Below are positions 1-11,250 of a stretch of 64,000 nucleotides of DNA, piece after piece. Each line of letters opens with the position of its first letter. The stretch's first letter is position 1. The stretch spans positions 868,001 to 932,000 of the forward strand of contig JAPFFF010000011.1 of NCBI GenBank assembly GCA_039105265.1. The letters are read 5' to 3'. The notes below the pieces were generated by a model. It ran no database searches. It saw only the letters and a program-made list of their open reading frames with translations, and was not told where the DNA came from. A program made the position numbers and the translations under genes. Origin of the DNA: Tritrichomonas musculus. Taxonomy: Eukaryota > Parabasalia > Tritrichomonadida > Tritrichomonadidae.

Positions 1-282
1 TCCCGCCCCTGGACCCCATTCAAAAAGCCAGACATTCAAAAAGTTCTATCGTTCACGTATTCAAAAAGTTAACAATTCAAAAAGTTCTATCGTTCACGTA
101 TTCAAAAAGTTAACAATTCAAAAAGTTCTCTATTCAAAAAGTAGTATATAAAATGGCGTGATTTTTTAACGTCCCGTGTAAAAAATCCCTCCACAAGCAA
201 AGCTTGCGTCAGCTAACGCTGCCATTTGTCATTAATGACTACAAAAAAATATTTACCACGATTGAAATGTACCCAACGCTAA
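1..282 (+). repeat. Left terminal inverted repeat of Maverick A (partial)
   Basis: Positions about 9-282 match the reverse complement of 39611-39843 almost base for base. The repeat contains iterated ATTCAAAAAGTT blocks, with one more unit of about 41 bp than the right copy, followed by a GC-rich double hairpin at 190-223. Bases 1-8 are the diverged start of the part matching the outer right TIR, and the rest of the outer repeat lies before the window. Confidence 0.9.
190..223 (+). repeat. GC-rich double-hairpin miniature element, copy 1 (left TIR)
   Basis: Two adjacent hairpins are visible: stem CAAGC (194-198), loop AAA, stem GCTTG (202-206); then spacer CGT and stem CAGC (210-213), loop TAAC, stem GCTG (218-221). 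The same architecture (5-bp stem, 3-nt spacer, 4-bp stem) recurs inside genes of element A at 15959, 21633 and 24801. Confidence 0.7.
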
Positions 283-288
283 GCTATT

Positions 289-3200
289 TTATTTGGTTTC
301 AAGAGCAGCGATACGAGATTCTAGAGAAGCAACTTTTGATTCTAATATTTGACATCTCCTAGCTGAGTATACCAATTTTTCCAATTCATTAGTTGTTTTG
401 CTTGATAAATCAGCATTTGAAGCCAATAAATCGTTTGAATAAATTGCATTACCAATATAATATGTTGATGTGAAAATAAATATATCTACAGGATATTGAT
501 TTTGAAGATCGGACGACCACCAATTGAAAACACCATCCATATTAAATGTGAATATTCTAGAGGATGAATCATATGCTGCTGAAAATGGATAAGATATATC
601 ATAGACGAGAATTGGTTTTGATAATTCATCGCTATTTATAATTTCATTATTTTTGAAGTGAATATTAATTTTATGATAAGTGTTTTCTACACATACTTTA
701 CACGTTATTGTTCCACAAACAACAGGATATGGGAAAGTTAACGAAAAATTATTTACGAATGAGGGGTGTTCATATATAGGCATCGGAACAAGTATATCGG
801 TGAGTTCGTTATGATAAAACATTTTATCGCCTGCATATAAATTGCTTTTGATAAAGACATCGCCATCTTTGTCTAAAAATTTATTGTCAGATTCGCTTTT
901 TGTATAATATTCTGATTTCAATGCTATTTCATCCTGTTTCAATATTTTTTCGGCTAATATTAATTTGGTATTGAAGCCTTCAACATTAAAGCACCAATAA
1001 CCATCATCCCTTGGTTCATAGCCAAATTCATAGGATATTCCATCTATCTCCTCTACCCAATATATTTCTTCATTAATAACAGTATTATCATCATAAACAA
1101 ATAGAATATCGAAATTATGAACCATTTCAGAGTCATCAGTAAATGTCCCAACAAGACGAGTTCCACTATTCAATTTTATTTTGACTTCCCACGTTCCTGA
1201 ACTATCTTGTACATTTTCAAATGGCACTTCAATAGATTCTTTGTATTTCAAATCATTTTTCTCTCGATATTTATTTAAATCATTCACGGTTGAATAAGCT
1301 ATGTTGTTTTCATTAACACACTTTGATATGCTAATATTTCCATCATCGGTAAATAATATTCTTGATGTATCTTTAAAAGTATTATCAGCTCGGTATGCTA
1401 TTTTCATGTAGTCTGTATCTGTTTCAAATTGTAAGATTTTTTCTGTTGTTAAGTTTTTGAGTTCCAATAGACGTCCACCCTTACTTCTATTCACAGTTTT
1501 CTCTATTATTAATGTATTTGCCAGATTATCTGAATTAATTGCTACTCTTCCATCTATGTGTAATAAATCGCAATTTTTATTCATTCTTATCCCAGTCTGG
1601 TAAAAAGTAAATGGTTGAGGATCTGACTTCAATACATACTTGGCATCCGCTTCCTCTTTCGTATATAGGTTATCCATGTTTACCATATTATTTTTCAATT
1701 CATCTAATGCTTCATTAGTTTCATCCACAGTAGGGTAATTATCAAACTCAGCCTCTAACTCATTGACCTTCTCAGCTAACAACTTGAAACAAGGCTTGAG
1801 TGAATCCCTGAACATATTGCTAATATCCATGGCACCGCTTAATGTCAAGGTTCCTGTATCAGGGTTGTCATTCTCATCTGTATAAGGTAATTCATCTAAT
1901 TGTTTATATTCTTCCTCACACCAGGTTATTATTGGAGTAATATCTTTTGTGATAGACCTAGCGACGGTCCCAGACATGAAATTAATAGCATTTCTAACTA
2001 TATCGCTCAATCCTTTTGTTGATTTACGTGAGAACAATCTTTTAAGGAATCCTCCCCCATTCCCAGTTGCAAAACTAATACCTTCTGGAGCTAATTGCAT
2101 TCCAATTGAACCTATTGAACCAGCTGTACCTGCAACACCAAATGCTAATGCAGTCCATGAAACAATTCTTAAATTATCCACATCTTCTTCCAAATGTTGG
2201 GTAACTGTTTCTGCTCTTGATACTCGTCCCTTGAGGCTTTCCATTGTTGTGTTCATTTCTTGGACATCATAGCTAATCACATCTACATTGTTAGTTACCA
2301 TATTTAAATCACTTCTCATTGTTGTAATGTTATCTGCAGTAATAATTTTAGAACTAGTGATGTTGTAATCAGTATATAGTGTTGTTGCAGCATTAGGATT
2401 AGGATACACTTCATAAAATTGTTGCTTTATAATATATTCGAAGGGATTTGTTGTAGGGTCCCAATTGACCTCATCTATTTGGTCAACATATTCATCATAC
2501 AAATAGATTTTAATATTTCTGGATTCATTAGGGGTTGATGAAACATAACAGTACTCTACCTTTTCACAAGAATCTAATAAGCCATGAATGAAATACCATT
2601 TCTTATCACTCTTGGGGTCAAATATTTTCCCAGTTGGTCTCATAGAAAATCTGTTTGCTATGATTGTTCCATCTAAAGTGATATCAAGATAGAATTCTTC
2701 AACTTTTGCAATATCTAATTCACTCCCTGTACCATTTGTTTTATAGCATCTTATGGCTTCAATATCATATCCATCCTTAGTTCCTCCATTACTTGTTTGA
2801 TATCCTAATCCATATTTTGAAAAAGGTTCTACCTCACCCGTCTTTAATTTTACAAAACAGTCTACTTTACACTTACCTCCATGAATCATGTAATGCAAGA
2901 GATTATCAACAGAGTAGTCATCTGGTTTTTTAATCAGTTTCATATTTCTTTCACTCCTCTTGACTTGTATGTAGGTTCCATCTTCTCCATGTTCATTCTC
3001 CTTATTTAATCCATTAACTAATCTACCATTGATATGACCTTGAATATTATCACCTACCCATTTTGTACCATCCCAGCTTAAAACCCATTTATTACCAAAA
3101 CAATATTCACTAAATTTAAATTCCAAGCCGTTAGGTATATTGTAATTATTGTCTATGTTCCATTGTAGTAACCAATACTTTTTATCATCTATTTGGACTT

Positions 3201-3843
3201 CACTAGTTAGAGTTGGTTTGTAAAGATACAATACATCACTTTTATGAAGCTTCAATGCATTGTCTGCTTTGATGATGGAGCACTTTATTGCTTTCCCTGT
3301 TTGGAGAGAATCTGTTAAAAATTCATTCATAATACTCAGCTCACCATTCAACCATAAAGTATATGGATTAAATTCCAGACTACTATCAAATGCTATGTTG
3401 ATGTATTCAAATATGGTGCTGTTATTTATAGAACAGCCATTACTGCTTTTAGTTATGAGAGGGCTATAAACCTTTCCATCCTTGGCATAAATATAAAATT
3501 CCTTCACTAAATTTCCATTCGTATCATATATGATATTCTTCCTCAAGACAATTTTGAAAATATTAGTCTGGGTTTTTATATCATTGAGCTTATTCATGAA
3601 ATCCTCTGGTATGTTAACAAATTTAAGAATATGATATTGGGTTGTTGATGACTCAAATGACTCATATCGTATATTATTATTTTTTATATTAAATTCTGGT
3701 ATTCCTTCTACTTCATTAAATAAATGTCCTGTCTGTACATATCCATCTAAATCACTTAGGGTTAACAATTGGCTTGCTTTCCTAGTAGCATCTCCAACTT
3801 TAAATTGTATATCACCAATGAATTTTGTTGTCGTTGCGTCCAT
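289..3843 (-). CDS. Fibre-like structural protein of Maverick A (1184 aa)
   Basis: Open frame of 1184 codons from an ATG just left of the neighbouring fibre gene (29-bp gap). The C-terminal end is a clear heptad coiled coil (ESKVASLESRIAALETK), a typical trimerisation tail. Mid-protein it carries YTKEEADAKY and YYTKSESDNKF, which resemble the Y-T-K-x-E-x-D-x-K motifs of phage tail fibres. A glycine/alanine-rich hydrophobic stretch lies near residue 570. Two blocks (a KP..W.LQWNID..YNIPNGLEF segment and an NPFEYI..QQFYEVYPNP segment) are shared with the other large fibre-like frame at 13842-17179, so the two are paralogues. I infer a virion surface fibre or adhesin. No enzymatic motif is visible. 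Confidence 0.75.
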   Translation of the reverse strand: MDATTTKFIGDIQFKVGDATRKASQLLTLSDLDGYVQTGHLFNEVEGIPEFNIKNNNIRYESFESSTTQYHILKFVNIPEDFMNKLNDIKTQTNIFKIVLRKNIIYDTNGNLVKEFYIYAKDGKVYSPLITKSSNGCSINNSTIFEYINIAFDSSLEFNPYTLWLNGELSIMNEFLTDSLQTGKAIKCSIIKADNALKLHKSDVLYLYKPTLTSEVQIDDKKYWLLQWNIDNNYNIPNGLEFKFSEYCFGNKWVLSWDGTKWVGDNIQGHINGRLVNGLNKENEHGEDGTYIQVKRSERNMKLIKKPDDYSVDNLLHYMIHGGKCKVDCFVKLKTGEVEPFSKYGLGYQTSNGGTKDGYDIEAIRCYKTNGTGSELDIAKVEEFYLDITLDGTIIANRFSMRPTGKIFDPKSDKKWYFIHGLLDSCEKVEYCYVSSTPNESRNIKIYLYDEYVDQIDEVNWDPTTNPFEYIIKQQFYEVYPNPNAATTLYTDYNITSSKIITADNITTMRSDLNMVTNNVDVISYDVQEMNTTMESLKGRVSRAETVTQHLEEDVDNLRIVSWTALAFGVAGTAGSIGSIGMQLAPEGISFATGNGGGFLKRLFSRKSTKGLSDIVRNAINFMSGTVARSITKDITPIITWCEEEYKQLDELPYTDENDNPDTGTLTLSGAMDISNMFRDSLKPCFKLLAEKVNELEAEFDNYPTVDETNEALDELKNNMVNMDNLYTKEEADAKYVLKSDPQPFTFYQTGIRMNKNCDLLHIDGRVAINSDNLANTLIIEKTVNRSKGGRLLELKNLTTEKILQFETDTDYMKIAYRADNTFKDTSRILFTDDGNISISKCVNENNIAYSTVNDLNKYREKNDLKYKESIEVPFENVQDSSGTWEVKIKLNSGTRLVGTFTDDSEMVHNFDILFVYDDNTVINEEIYWVEEIDGISYEFGYEPRDDGYWCFNVEGFNTKLILAEKILKQDEIALKSEYYTKSESDNKFLDKDGDVFIKSNLYAGDKMFYHNELTDILVPMPIYEHPSFVNNFSLTFPYPVVCGTITCKVCVENTYHKINIHFKNNEIINSDELSKPILVYDISYPFSAAYDSSSRIFTFNMDGVFNWWSSDLQNQYPVDIFIFTSTYYIGNAIYSNDLLASNADLSSKTTNELEKLVYSARRCQILESKVASLESRIAALETK

Positions 3844-3872
3844 TTAAAACCCAAAAAAATAATTCCTCTAAT

Positions 3873-5134
3873 CTACTCTATATTTGCACACTTCTTCTCT
3901 AATGCAGCAAGTCTTGCCTCAAGAGTATCAATATATGCATCCTTCTGGTCTATCATTTCCTTCACTTCTACTTTAGTCACATAAGTAGTCATATCTATAT
4001 CTTCTAATGGATGTTTTGTACTTGACTTATTTTCAAGCTCTTTGATTTTCTCGCACATGAATGCTATTGTACCCTTTAAAGTATCGCGATATGTCTTTGC
4101 AATATTAATACATGTATCAAATGATACCATCATCTTATCAGCATCCTTCATTGTTATTTCAAGCTCCGGTTCATCATCTGTTTCTTCATGGTATGCCCAT
4201 TCAAGAATCTTTTCTAATACGTCTTCATTGGCCAAAGTTTCAGGGTTATCATTACGACGGAACCAACTTGGAATATTAAATAATCCTATTCTATTTGCTA
4301 CATATGCTTCTGCTGCTACTCCAGCTATTGCTGCTGCATCACCAGGATGATGTCTTACGAACTGCCACTGACCATGAAGGAATCTCCTAGCAACATGCCC
4401 TACCGCACCCATAATAACTTGTGTTGTTGCACTTATAACACCATCTTGCTGATACATTTCTATCACTCCATTCACAATATTTATAATATGAAGTCTTCTT
4501 CTATCTATTGTAGCAACTACTGCTCCATTATATAGTACTTGTGTTATTTCTTCACCAGTTGTTTCATCTAATGTGTCATTAAAGGCTAAAAGATTACCAT
4601 GAGAGTAAATATTATCCATTAGTTCCCCTCTTTGTTCATCACTCATTTGTTCTATCATTCTTGCTGTTATTGCTGGTGTTGTTCCTGGTACTGTCCAAGT
4701 ATCTGTTGTGGCAACCATATCATAATGTTGATATCTAACTCCATTGGCAGAGACTTCTATTTGTGAATTTATTCTTTGGAATCTTACCTGTCCTCCACTA
4801 ATATTTGCTGTAGTTGGTGCTGAATAATCAATAGTAGCAACAATTGGGTCAATAGTCTCTCCTCTATGGTCAATAATATTTATCCATGCTTCCATTGTTT
4901 GGTCATTCAAGTAAGGTTCTAATCCAATATCTCCATTTTGTACAAATGGTAAATCTAATCTATCTTGCATAGATAATTGTTCGATTTCTCTTGCTGTATA
5001 TGTTCTGCCTTCCCATTCTATTGACCACGTACTACTCGTTGCTCTATGTATTCTATCTGTCATCTCAATATCAGCTGGTCTAATTAGAGTCCTTCGTTGG
5101 AATACATTATTATGAATAATATGTTGGTCATTAT
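3873..5134 (-). CDS. Fibre-like protein of Maverick A, distal (C-terminal) portion beside the Mutator-like insertion
   Basis: Open frame of about 420 codons reading leftward out of the fold-back element. It ends with a coiled coil (YIDTLEARLAALEKK) very like the tail of the neighbouring 1184-aa protein. An aspartate/threonine-rich, predicted beta-rich body precedes it. An alanine-rich segment (AAAIAGVAAEAYVANRIGLF) follows a region of about 250 residues. It has no start codon of its own outside the inserted element. The matching proximal part lies on the far side of the insertion at 13842-17179. Likely role: trimeric virion fibre. Confidence 0.7.
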
Positions 5135-6027
5135 GGGATAGTATCACTTTTAAAAACTTTTTTCACTTAAAGTATCACTTTTTGAGAGAGAAAAAAAAAT
5201 CAGTAACACTAATTTGCTTTTAAAAAAATATTCAGTAACACTTTTCCTCTGAAAAACATATCACTCTAAATTAAAAAAATGTTAAGTGCTGCAGCTTTGG
5301 TAGTAAGGAAACTTCAAAAAAATATATATTGATTGGCATCAGACAAAGATTATTTCTGTGCAAGCTCGCCTCCAAACAAGGTTTTTATTTGACATATCAA
5401 ATTACAATTATCCAACACATCTTCAAAAAATGCTTATAAATTAGTGGTTATTATAGACAATCGTTTTTGTTTTTTATGTATTTAATCCTAGACGCGAATC
5501 TCTGTGTTTTCAAATCAGTGATTAATATCGAATAATCAGATTTCAGACTCCCACACTCAGATACGATTCCATATCTCTTTAAATATTATTCTCCATCGTT
5601 TTTTACGTATGGTATATGTATTAGATGTTACATATACTAGTTTAAAAATATTGAATATTTCAATAATATTCAATAAAAAATGTAATAAATAAAAATGTAA
5701 TTGCAATAAAATTATTCTTTATAAAATGTTAATTTCAATTATGCTATTTTTATTTCTTTTTCTCTTTTTTTAAAGGAGAAATTAAAGTTTTTTGTTCCAA
5801 AAAATTATAAACGTATTTTTTACGAATTTGTTAAAATGTAAACGTGCAACATTATTACAAATGTATCAATAAATGAATAAATATTTTTTAAATGCCAATA
5901 TCCAACTAATTGCTATTCTGTTTATTGTATTTCATCAAAATATTGCAATTTTAAAGTTTTTTTTGATTTAAATATGTGGTTCAGATTATAATTTGAATTG
6001 TCTATGCCTAAAATTAGTTTATTTTAC

Positions 6028-6249
6028 CTAATAAAATGCTTTATTACTACAATATTCAATTTTTTCAATAAATTTTAGGAGTTTTATAAAAATATCATAT
6101 TGATATATTAAAGATTCATAAAAAAGAAAAGTGATAAGGAAAATGAAATATATTGTGTGATCAAATTTAATAAGGGGAAAATGAAGAGAAATAAAAATAA
6201 TGATTATGAATAATGAAATGATGGTGGAAAAAAATGATGTAATTTGCAA
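6028..6249 (-). CDS. Small hydrophobic ORF in MULE arm (73 aa), doubtful
   Basis: A 73-codon frame, very rich in Phe/Ile/Leu, with at least one potential membrane segment (ISLFIIIIFISLHF). The identical frame occurs in the opposite arm because the arms are inverted copies. The bias toward Ile, Phe and Lys is what AT-rich noncoding DNA would give by chance, so expression is unsupported. Confidence 0.2.
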   Translation of the reverse strand: MQITSFFSTIISLFIIIIFISLHFPLIKFDHTIYFIFLITFLFYESLIYQYDIFIKLLKFIEKIEYCSNKAFY

Positions 6250-6343
6250 ATTTATTATTATATTTGAGTAATATTTACAAATGGATCATTTCATTTGCAC
6301 AAAAATTAAATATATTTGGAAAGAATAAAAAAATGATTATGGC

Positions 6344-9175
6344 AAAGAAGAAGAAGAAGATGATGATGATGATGACAGAGAAGAAGAAGAAGATTATGAT
6401 GATGACAGAGAAGAAGAAGAAAATGATGAAGATGATGACAGAAAAGAAGAAGAAGAAGAAGATGATGATGATGACAGAGAAGAAGAAGAAAATGATGACA
6501 GAGAAAAAGAAGAAATTGATGAAGAAGAAGATGATGGTGACAGAGAAGAAGAAGAAGAAGAAGAAGAAGATGATGATGACAGAGAAGAAAAAGAAGATGA
6601 TGAAAATGATGGCAGAAAAGAAGAAGAAGATGATGATGATGACAGAAAAGAAGAAGAAGAAGATGATGATGATGACAGAAAAGAAGAAGAAGAAGATTAT
6701 GATGATGACAGAGAAGAAGAAGAAAATGATGAAGATGATGACAGAAAAGAAGAAGAAGAAGATGATGATGATGATGACAGAGAAGAAGAAGAAAATGATG
6801 ACAGAGAAAAAGAAGAAATTGATGAAGAAGAAGATGATGGTGACAGAGAAGAAGAAGAAGAAGAAGAAGAAGATGATGATGATGACAGAGAAGAAAAAGA
6901 AGATGATGAAAATGATGGCAGAAAAGAAGAAGAAGAAGATGATGAAAATGATGGCAGAAAAGAAGAAGAAGAAGATGATGATGATGGCAGAAAAGAAGAA
7001 GAAGATGATGATGACAGAAAAGAAGAAGAAGATGATGATGACAGAAAAGAAGAAGAAGAAGATGATGATGATGGCAGAAAAGAAGAAGAAAATGATGATT
7101 ACAGAAAAGAAGAAGAAGATGATGATGACAGAAAAGAAGAAGAAGAAGAAGAAGATGATGACAGAGAAGAAGAAGATGATGATGAAGATGATGACAGAAA
7201 AGAAGAAGAAGAAGATGATGATGACAGAGAAGAAAAAGAAGATGATGATGAAGATGATGATGATGACAGAGAAGAAAAAGAAGATGATGATGATGACAGA
7301 GAAGAAGAAGAAGATGATGATGAAGATGATGGCAGAGAAGAAGAAGAAGATGATGATGAAGATGATGGCAGAAAAGAAGAAGAAGAAGATGATGATGACA
7401 GAGAAGAAAAAGAAGATGATGATGAAGATGATGATGATGACAGAGAAGAAGAAGAAGATGATGATGATGGCAGAAAAGAAGAAGAAAATGATGATTACAG
7501 AAAAGAAGAAGATGATGATGATGACAGAAAAGAAGAAGAAGAAGAAGAAGATGATGACAGAGAAGAAGAAGATGATGATGAAGATGATGACAGAAAAGAA
7601 GAAGAAGAAGATGATGATGACAGAGAAGAAAAAGAAGATGATGATGAAGATGATGATGATGACAGAGAAGAAAAAGAAGATGATGATGATGACAGAGAAG
7701 AAGAAGAAGATGATGATGAAGATGATGGCAGAGAAGAAGAAGAAGATGATGATGAAGATGATGGCAGAAAAGAAGAAGAAGAAGATGATGATGACAGAGA
7801 AGAAAAAGAAGATGATGATGAAGATGATGATGATGACAGAGAAGAAGAAGAAGATGATGATGATGACAGAGAAGAAAAAGAAGATGATGATGAAGATGAT
7901 GGCAGAAAAGAAGAATAAGAAGAAGAAGATGAAGATGATGGCAGAAAAGAAGAAGAAGAAGATGATGAAGATGATGGCAGAAAAGAAGAAGAAGAAGATG
8001 ATGATGATGACAGAGAAGAAAAAGAAGATGATGAAGATGATGACAGAGAAGAAAAAGAAGAAGATGATGATGATGACAGAAAAGAAGAAGAAGATGATGA
8101 TGAAGATGATGGCAGAAAAGAAGAAGAAAATGATGATGACAGAGAAGAAAAAGAAGATGATGATGAAGATGATGATGATGATAGAGAAGAAGAAGATGAT
8201 GATGATGATGACAGAGAAGAAAAAGAAGATGATGATGAAGATGATGGCAGAAAAGAAGAATAAGAAGAAGAAGATGAAGATGATGGCAGAAAAGAAGAAG
8301 AAGAAGATGATGAAGATGATGGCAGAAAAGAAGAAGAAGAAGATGATGATGATGACAGAGAAGAAAAAGAAGATGATGAAGATGATGACAGAGAAGAAAA
8401 AGAAGAAGATGATGATGATGACAGAAAAGAAGAAGAAGATGATGATGAAGATGATGGCAGAAAAGAAGAAGAAAATGATGATGACAGAAAAGAAGAAGAA
8501 GAAGAAGATGATGATGACAGAGAAGAAGAAGATGATGATGAAGATGATGACAGAAAAGAAGAAGAAGAAGATGATGATGACAGAGAAGAAAAAGAAGATG
8601 ATGATGAAGATGATGATGATGACAGAGAAGAAAAAGAAGATGATAAAGATGATGACAGAGAAGAAGAAGAAGATGATGATGATGACAGAGAAGAAAAAGA
8701 AGAAGAAGATGAAGATGATGGCAGAAAAGAAGAAGAAGATGATGATGAAGATGATGGCAGAAAAGAAGAAGAAGATGATGATGACAGAGAAGAAAAAGAA
8801 GATGATGAAGATGATGACAGAGAAGAAGAAGATGATGATGAAGATGATGGCAGAAAAGAAGAAGAAGATGATGATGATGACAGAGAAGAAGAAGAAGATG
8901 ATGATGATGACAGAGAAGAAAAAGAAGATGATGATGAAGATGATGATGATGACAGAGAAGAAAAAGAAGAAGAAGATGATGATGACAGAAAAGAAGAAGA
9001 AGATGATGATGAAGATGATGGCAGAAAAGAAGAAGAAGAAGATGATGATGATGACAGAGAAGAAGAAGAAGAAGAAGAAGATGATGATGATGACAGAGAA
9101 GAAGAAGAAGAAGAAGAAGATGATGATGATGACAGAAAAGAAGAAGATGATGATGAAGATGATGGCAGAGAAGAA
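6344..9175 (+). repeat. Polypurine GAA/GAT/GACAGA microsatellite, left arm
   Basis: About 2.8 kb of compound repeat built from (GAA)n, (GAT)n and the spacer GACAGA(G/A) or GGCAGA. The plus strand is nearly all purine plus T at GAT positions. Long open frames in several registers (Lys/Met/Glu-rich or Leu/His- and Ser-rich) are by-products of the trinucleotide period. Higher-order units of roughly 150-300 bp are duplicated within it (for example, near-identical blocks around 7130-7420 and 7540-7830). Confidence 0.95.
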
Positions 9176-9284
9176 TAATCATACCTCAAAGCGACCGTTT
9201 AGAGGAACTTTGAGAGGTTATGTTGCTCAATGGAGGAACTTTGAATAGAAAGTTCCTCCAAACGGTCGCTTTGAGGTATGCTTA
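9176..9284. mobile_element. Miniature inverted-repeat insertion inside the left MULE arm
   Basis: About 109 bp absent from the corresponding place in the right arm. It begins with ATACCTCAAAGCGACCGTTT (9181-9200), and the near-perfect reverse complement ends it (9260-9279). It is markedly GC-richer than its surroundings. The microsatellite flanks make the target duplication ambiguous. It looks like a MITE-sized palindromic element inserted after the arms diverged. Confidence 0.7.
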
Positions 9285-9945
9285 AGAAGAAGAAAATGAT
9301 GATGATGATGATGGCAAATAAGATAATGGAGAAGATAAAGATAAAGATAAATATGTATTAAATGAGGATAATAATAATAATAAAGAATAATGATAAGATG
9401 ATGATAAATTGGACGATAATAGTGATTATACAATTATTTATACTACAATTTGAATGTGATTATGAGCGTTTGAGATTGATAACCGAGTTATTCGAGATAA
9501 TGATCTGCAATTGTGTATTTTCTTCAAACTAAGTATATAACTCTTATGGGACATATTGATTTAAATCGTCTGGCTTGTATTACTTAAATGCAGAACATGT
9601 GGATTTATAGAAGGTAATATTATTTTTGTGGAAATGTGATGTGAAAAATCATGACTGGAAATGTAATAACTAATGTTTTATGATCATATTTTAAATAGAT
9701 ATAGTTATTCTTTAAGTTAATGGCCATTTTAGGTTGATAATAATCAATATTAACATATTTTTTTTTTTTTTAATTCAAAATGACCAGTATCAATCAAAAT
9801 GACATTATATTTTCTTTTAAAAAGATCAAATGCAGAAAAATGGTCATTGAGCATTTAAAGCCTAGAAATATAGTAAAGCATAGTATTATATTGATGCATA
9901 TGTTTCATATTTATCGCACAAATGAATAAAAATCTTAATTTTTTT

Positions 9946-10620
9946 GTATATTTTATTTACTCATCAAATATTTCAATAGATATAGAAAAAATAAAAACTT
10001 CTATACAAAAAAAATCATAATATACCTTATTCAACTCCTTAAATTCAAGTAGTTGGCAAATTTTTGAAAATATGTTTTTTAACAATATATTGCCAATTTC
10101 TTAAGTAGTTCCAATTAAATTTAAGTGAAATGTAAGTAAATTGTAACTCTCTTGATCTTGATAGTTATTTTGATGTGAACATGTTCATATGTTAGTTACT
10201 TCACACCTTTCAACTCCCTGATATATTTAATTCTATTTTATTTCTTGATTATTTGACTTTGCTCATTGAAATAACATAATATTTCTAATAATACTTATCA
10301 TTGATTCTCATATATATATAATGTACCCCATTATTGGGATAAATTAAAGTAATAACTGTATAGACTGATTTGGATCTTTATCGTCATCTTCATATAAGTT
10401 AGAATACATGCTTGTCCTTCTAGATTTAATTTTGAATATATTTAAATTATAAAAATAATAAAAAAAATGCTCTAATACGATTAATCTAACTGAGAAATCT
10501 TTTTTTTTACTAAAAATCTTTGATATCATAACTTTTAAAAAGAGGTAAGGCGTTGGACTTCATGGAATAGCGCAAATCAGGTTAATTGAATATGCTTTTT
10601 GGATAATACAATGTTTTAGA
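9946..10620. other. Spacer of the fold-back element, no gene seen
   Basis: AT-rich single-copy loop between the two inverted arms. The longest frame (61 codons at 10344-10529, minus) is Lys/Ile/Phe-rich and has no recognisable feature. I see no promoter, RNA gene or transposase remnant. Confidence 0.6.
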
Positions 10621-11250
10621 AAAAAATTAAGATTTTTATTCATTTGTGCGATAAATATGAAACATATGCATCAATATAATACTATGCTTTACTATATTTC
10701 TAGGCTTTAAATGCTCAATGACCATTTTTCTGCATTTGATCTTTTTAAAAGAAAATATAATGTCATTTTGATTGATACTGGTCATTTTGAATTAAAAAAA
10801 AAAAAAATATGTTAATATTGATTATTATCAACCTAAAATGGCCATTAACTTAAAGAATAACTATATCTATTTAAAATATGATCATAAAACATTAGTTATT
10901 ACATTTCCAGTCATGATTTTTCACATCACATTTCCACAAAAATAATATTACCTTCTATAAATCCACATGTTCTGCATTTAAGTAATACAAGCCAGACGAT
11001 TTAAATCAATATGTCCCATAAGAGTTATATACTTAGTTTGAAGAAAATACACAATTGCAGATCATTATCTCGAATAACTCGGTTATCAATCTCAAACGCT
11101 CATAATCACATTCAAATTGTAGTATAAATAATTGTATAATCACTATTATCGTCCAATTTATCATCATCTTATCATTATTCTTTATTATTATTATTATCCT
11201 CATTTAATACATATTTATCTTTATCTTTATCTTCTCCATTATCTTATTTG

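Larger units (their letters stand above)
5135..9945 (+). repeat. Left arm of the MULE fold-back element
   Basis: Inverted counterpart of 10621-13841. The arm holds an outer AT-rich segment (5135-6343), a 2.8-kb polypurine microsatellite, a small palindromic insert, and an inner AT-rich segment (9317-9945). It is about 1.6 kb longer than the right arm because of microsatellite length and the small insert. Confidence 0.85.

Noticed and set aside
6264-9248. 994-, 958- and 564-codon open frames in the microsatellite
   Set aside because: They are different registers of the same GAA/GAT repeat on both strands. Composition (only K/M/T/E, L/H/C or S/F/L) and the identical pattern in the mirror arm show period-3 artefacts.
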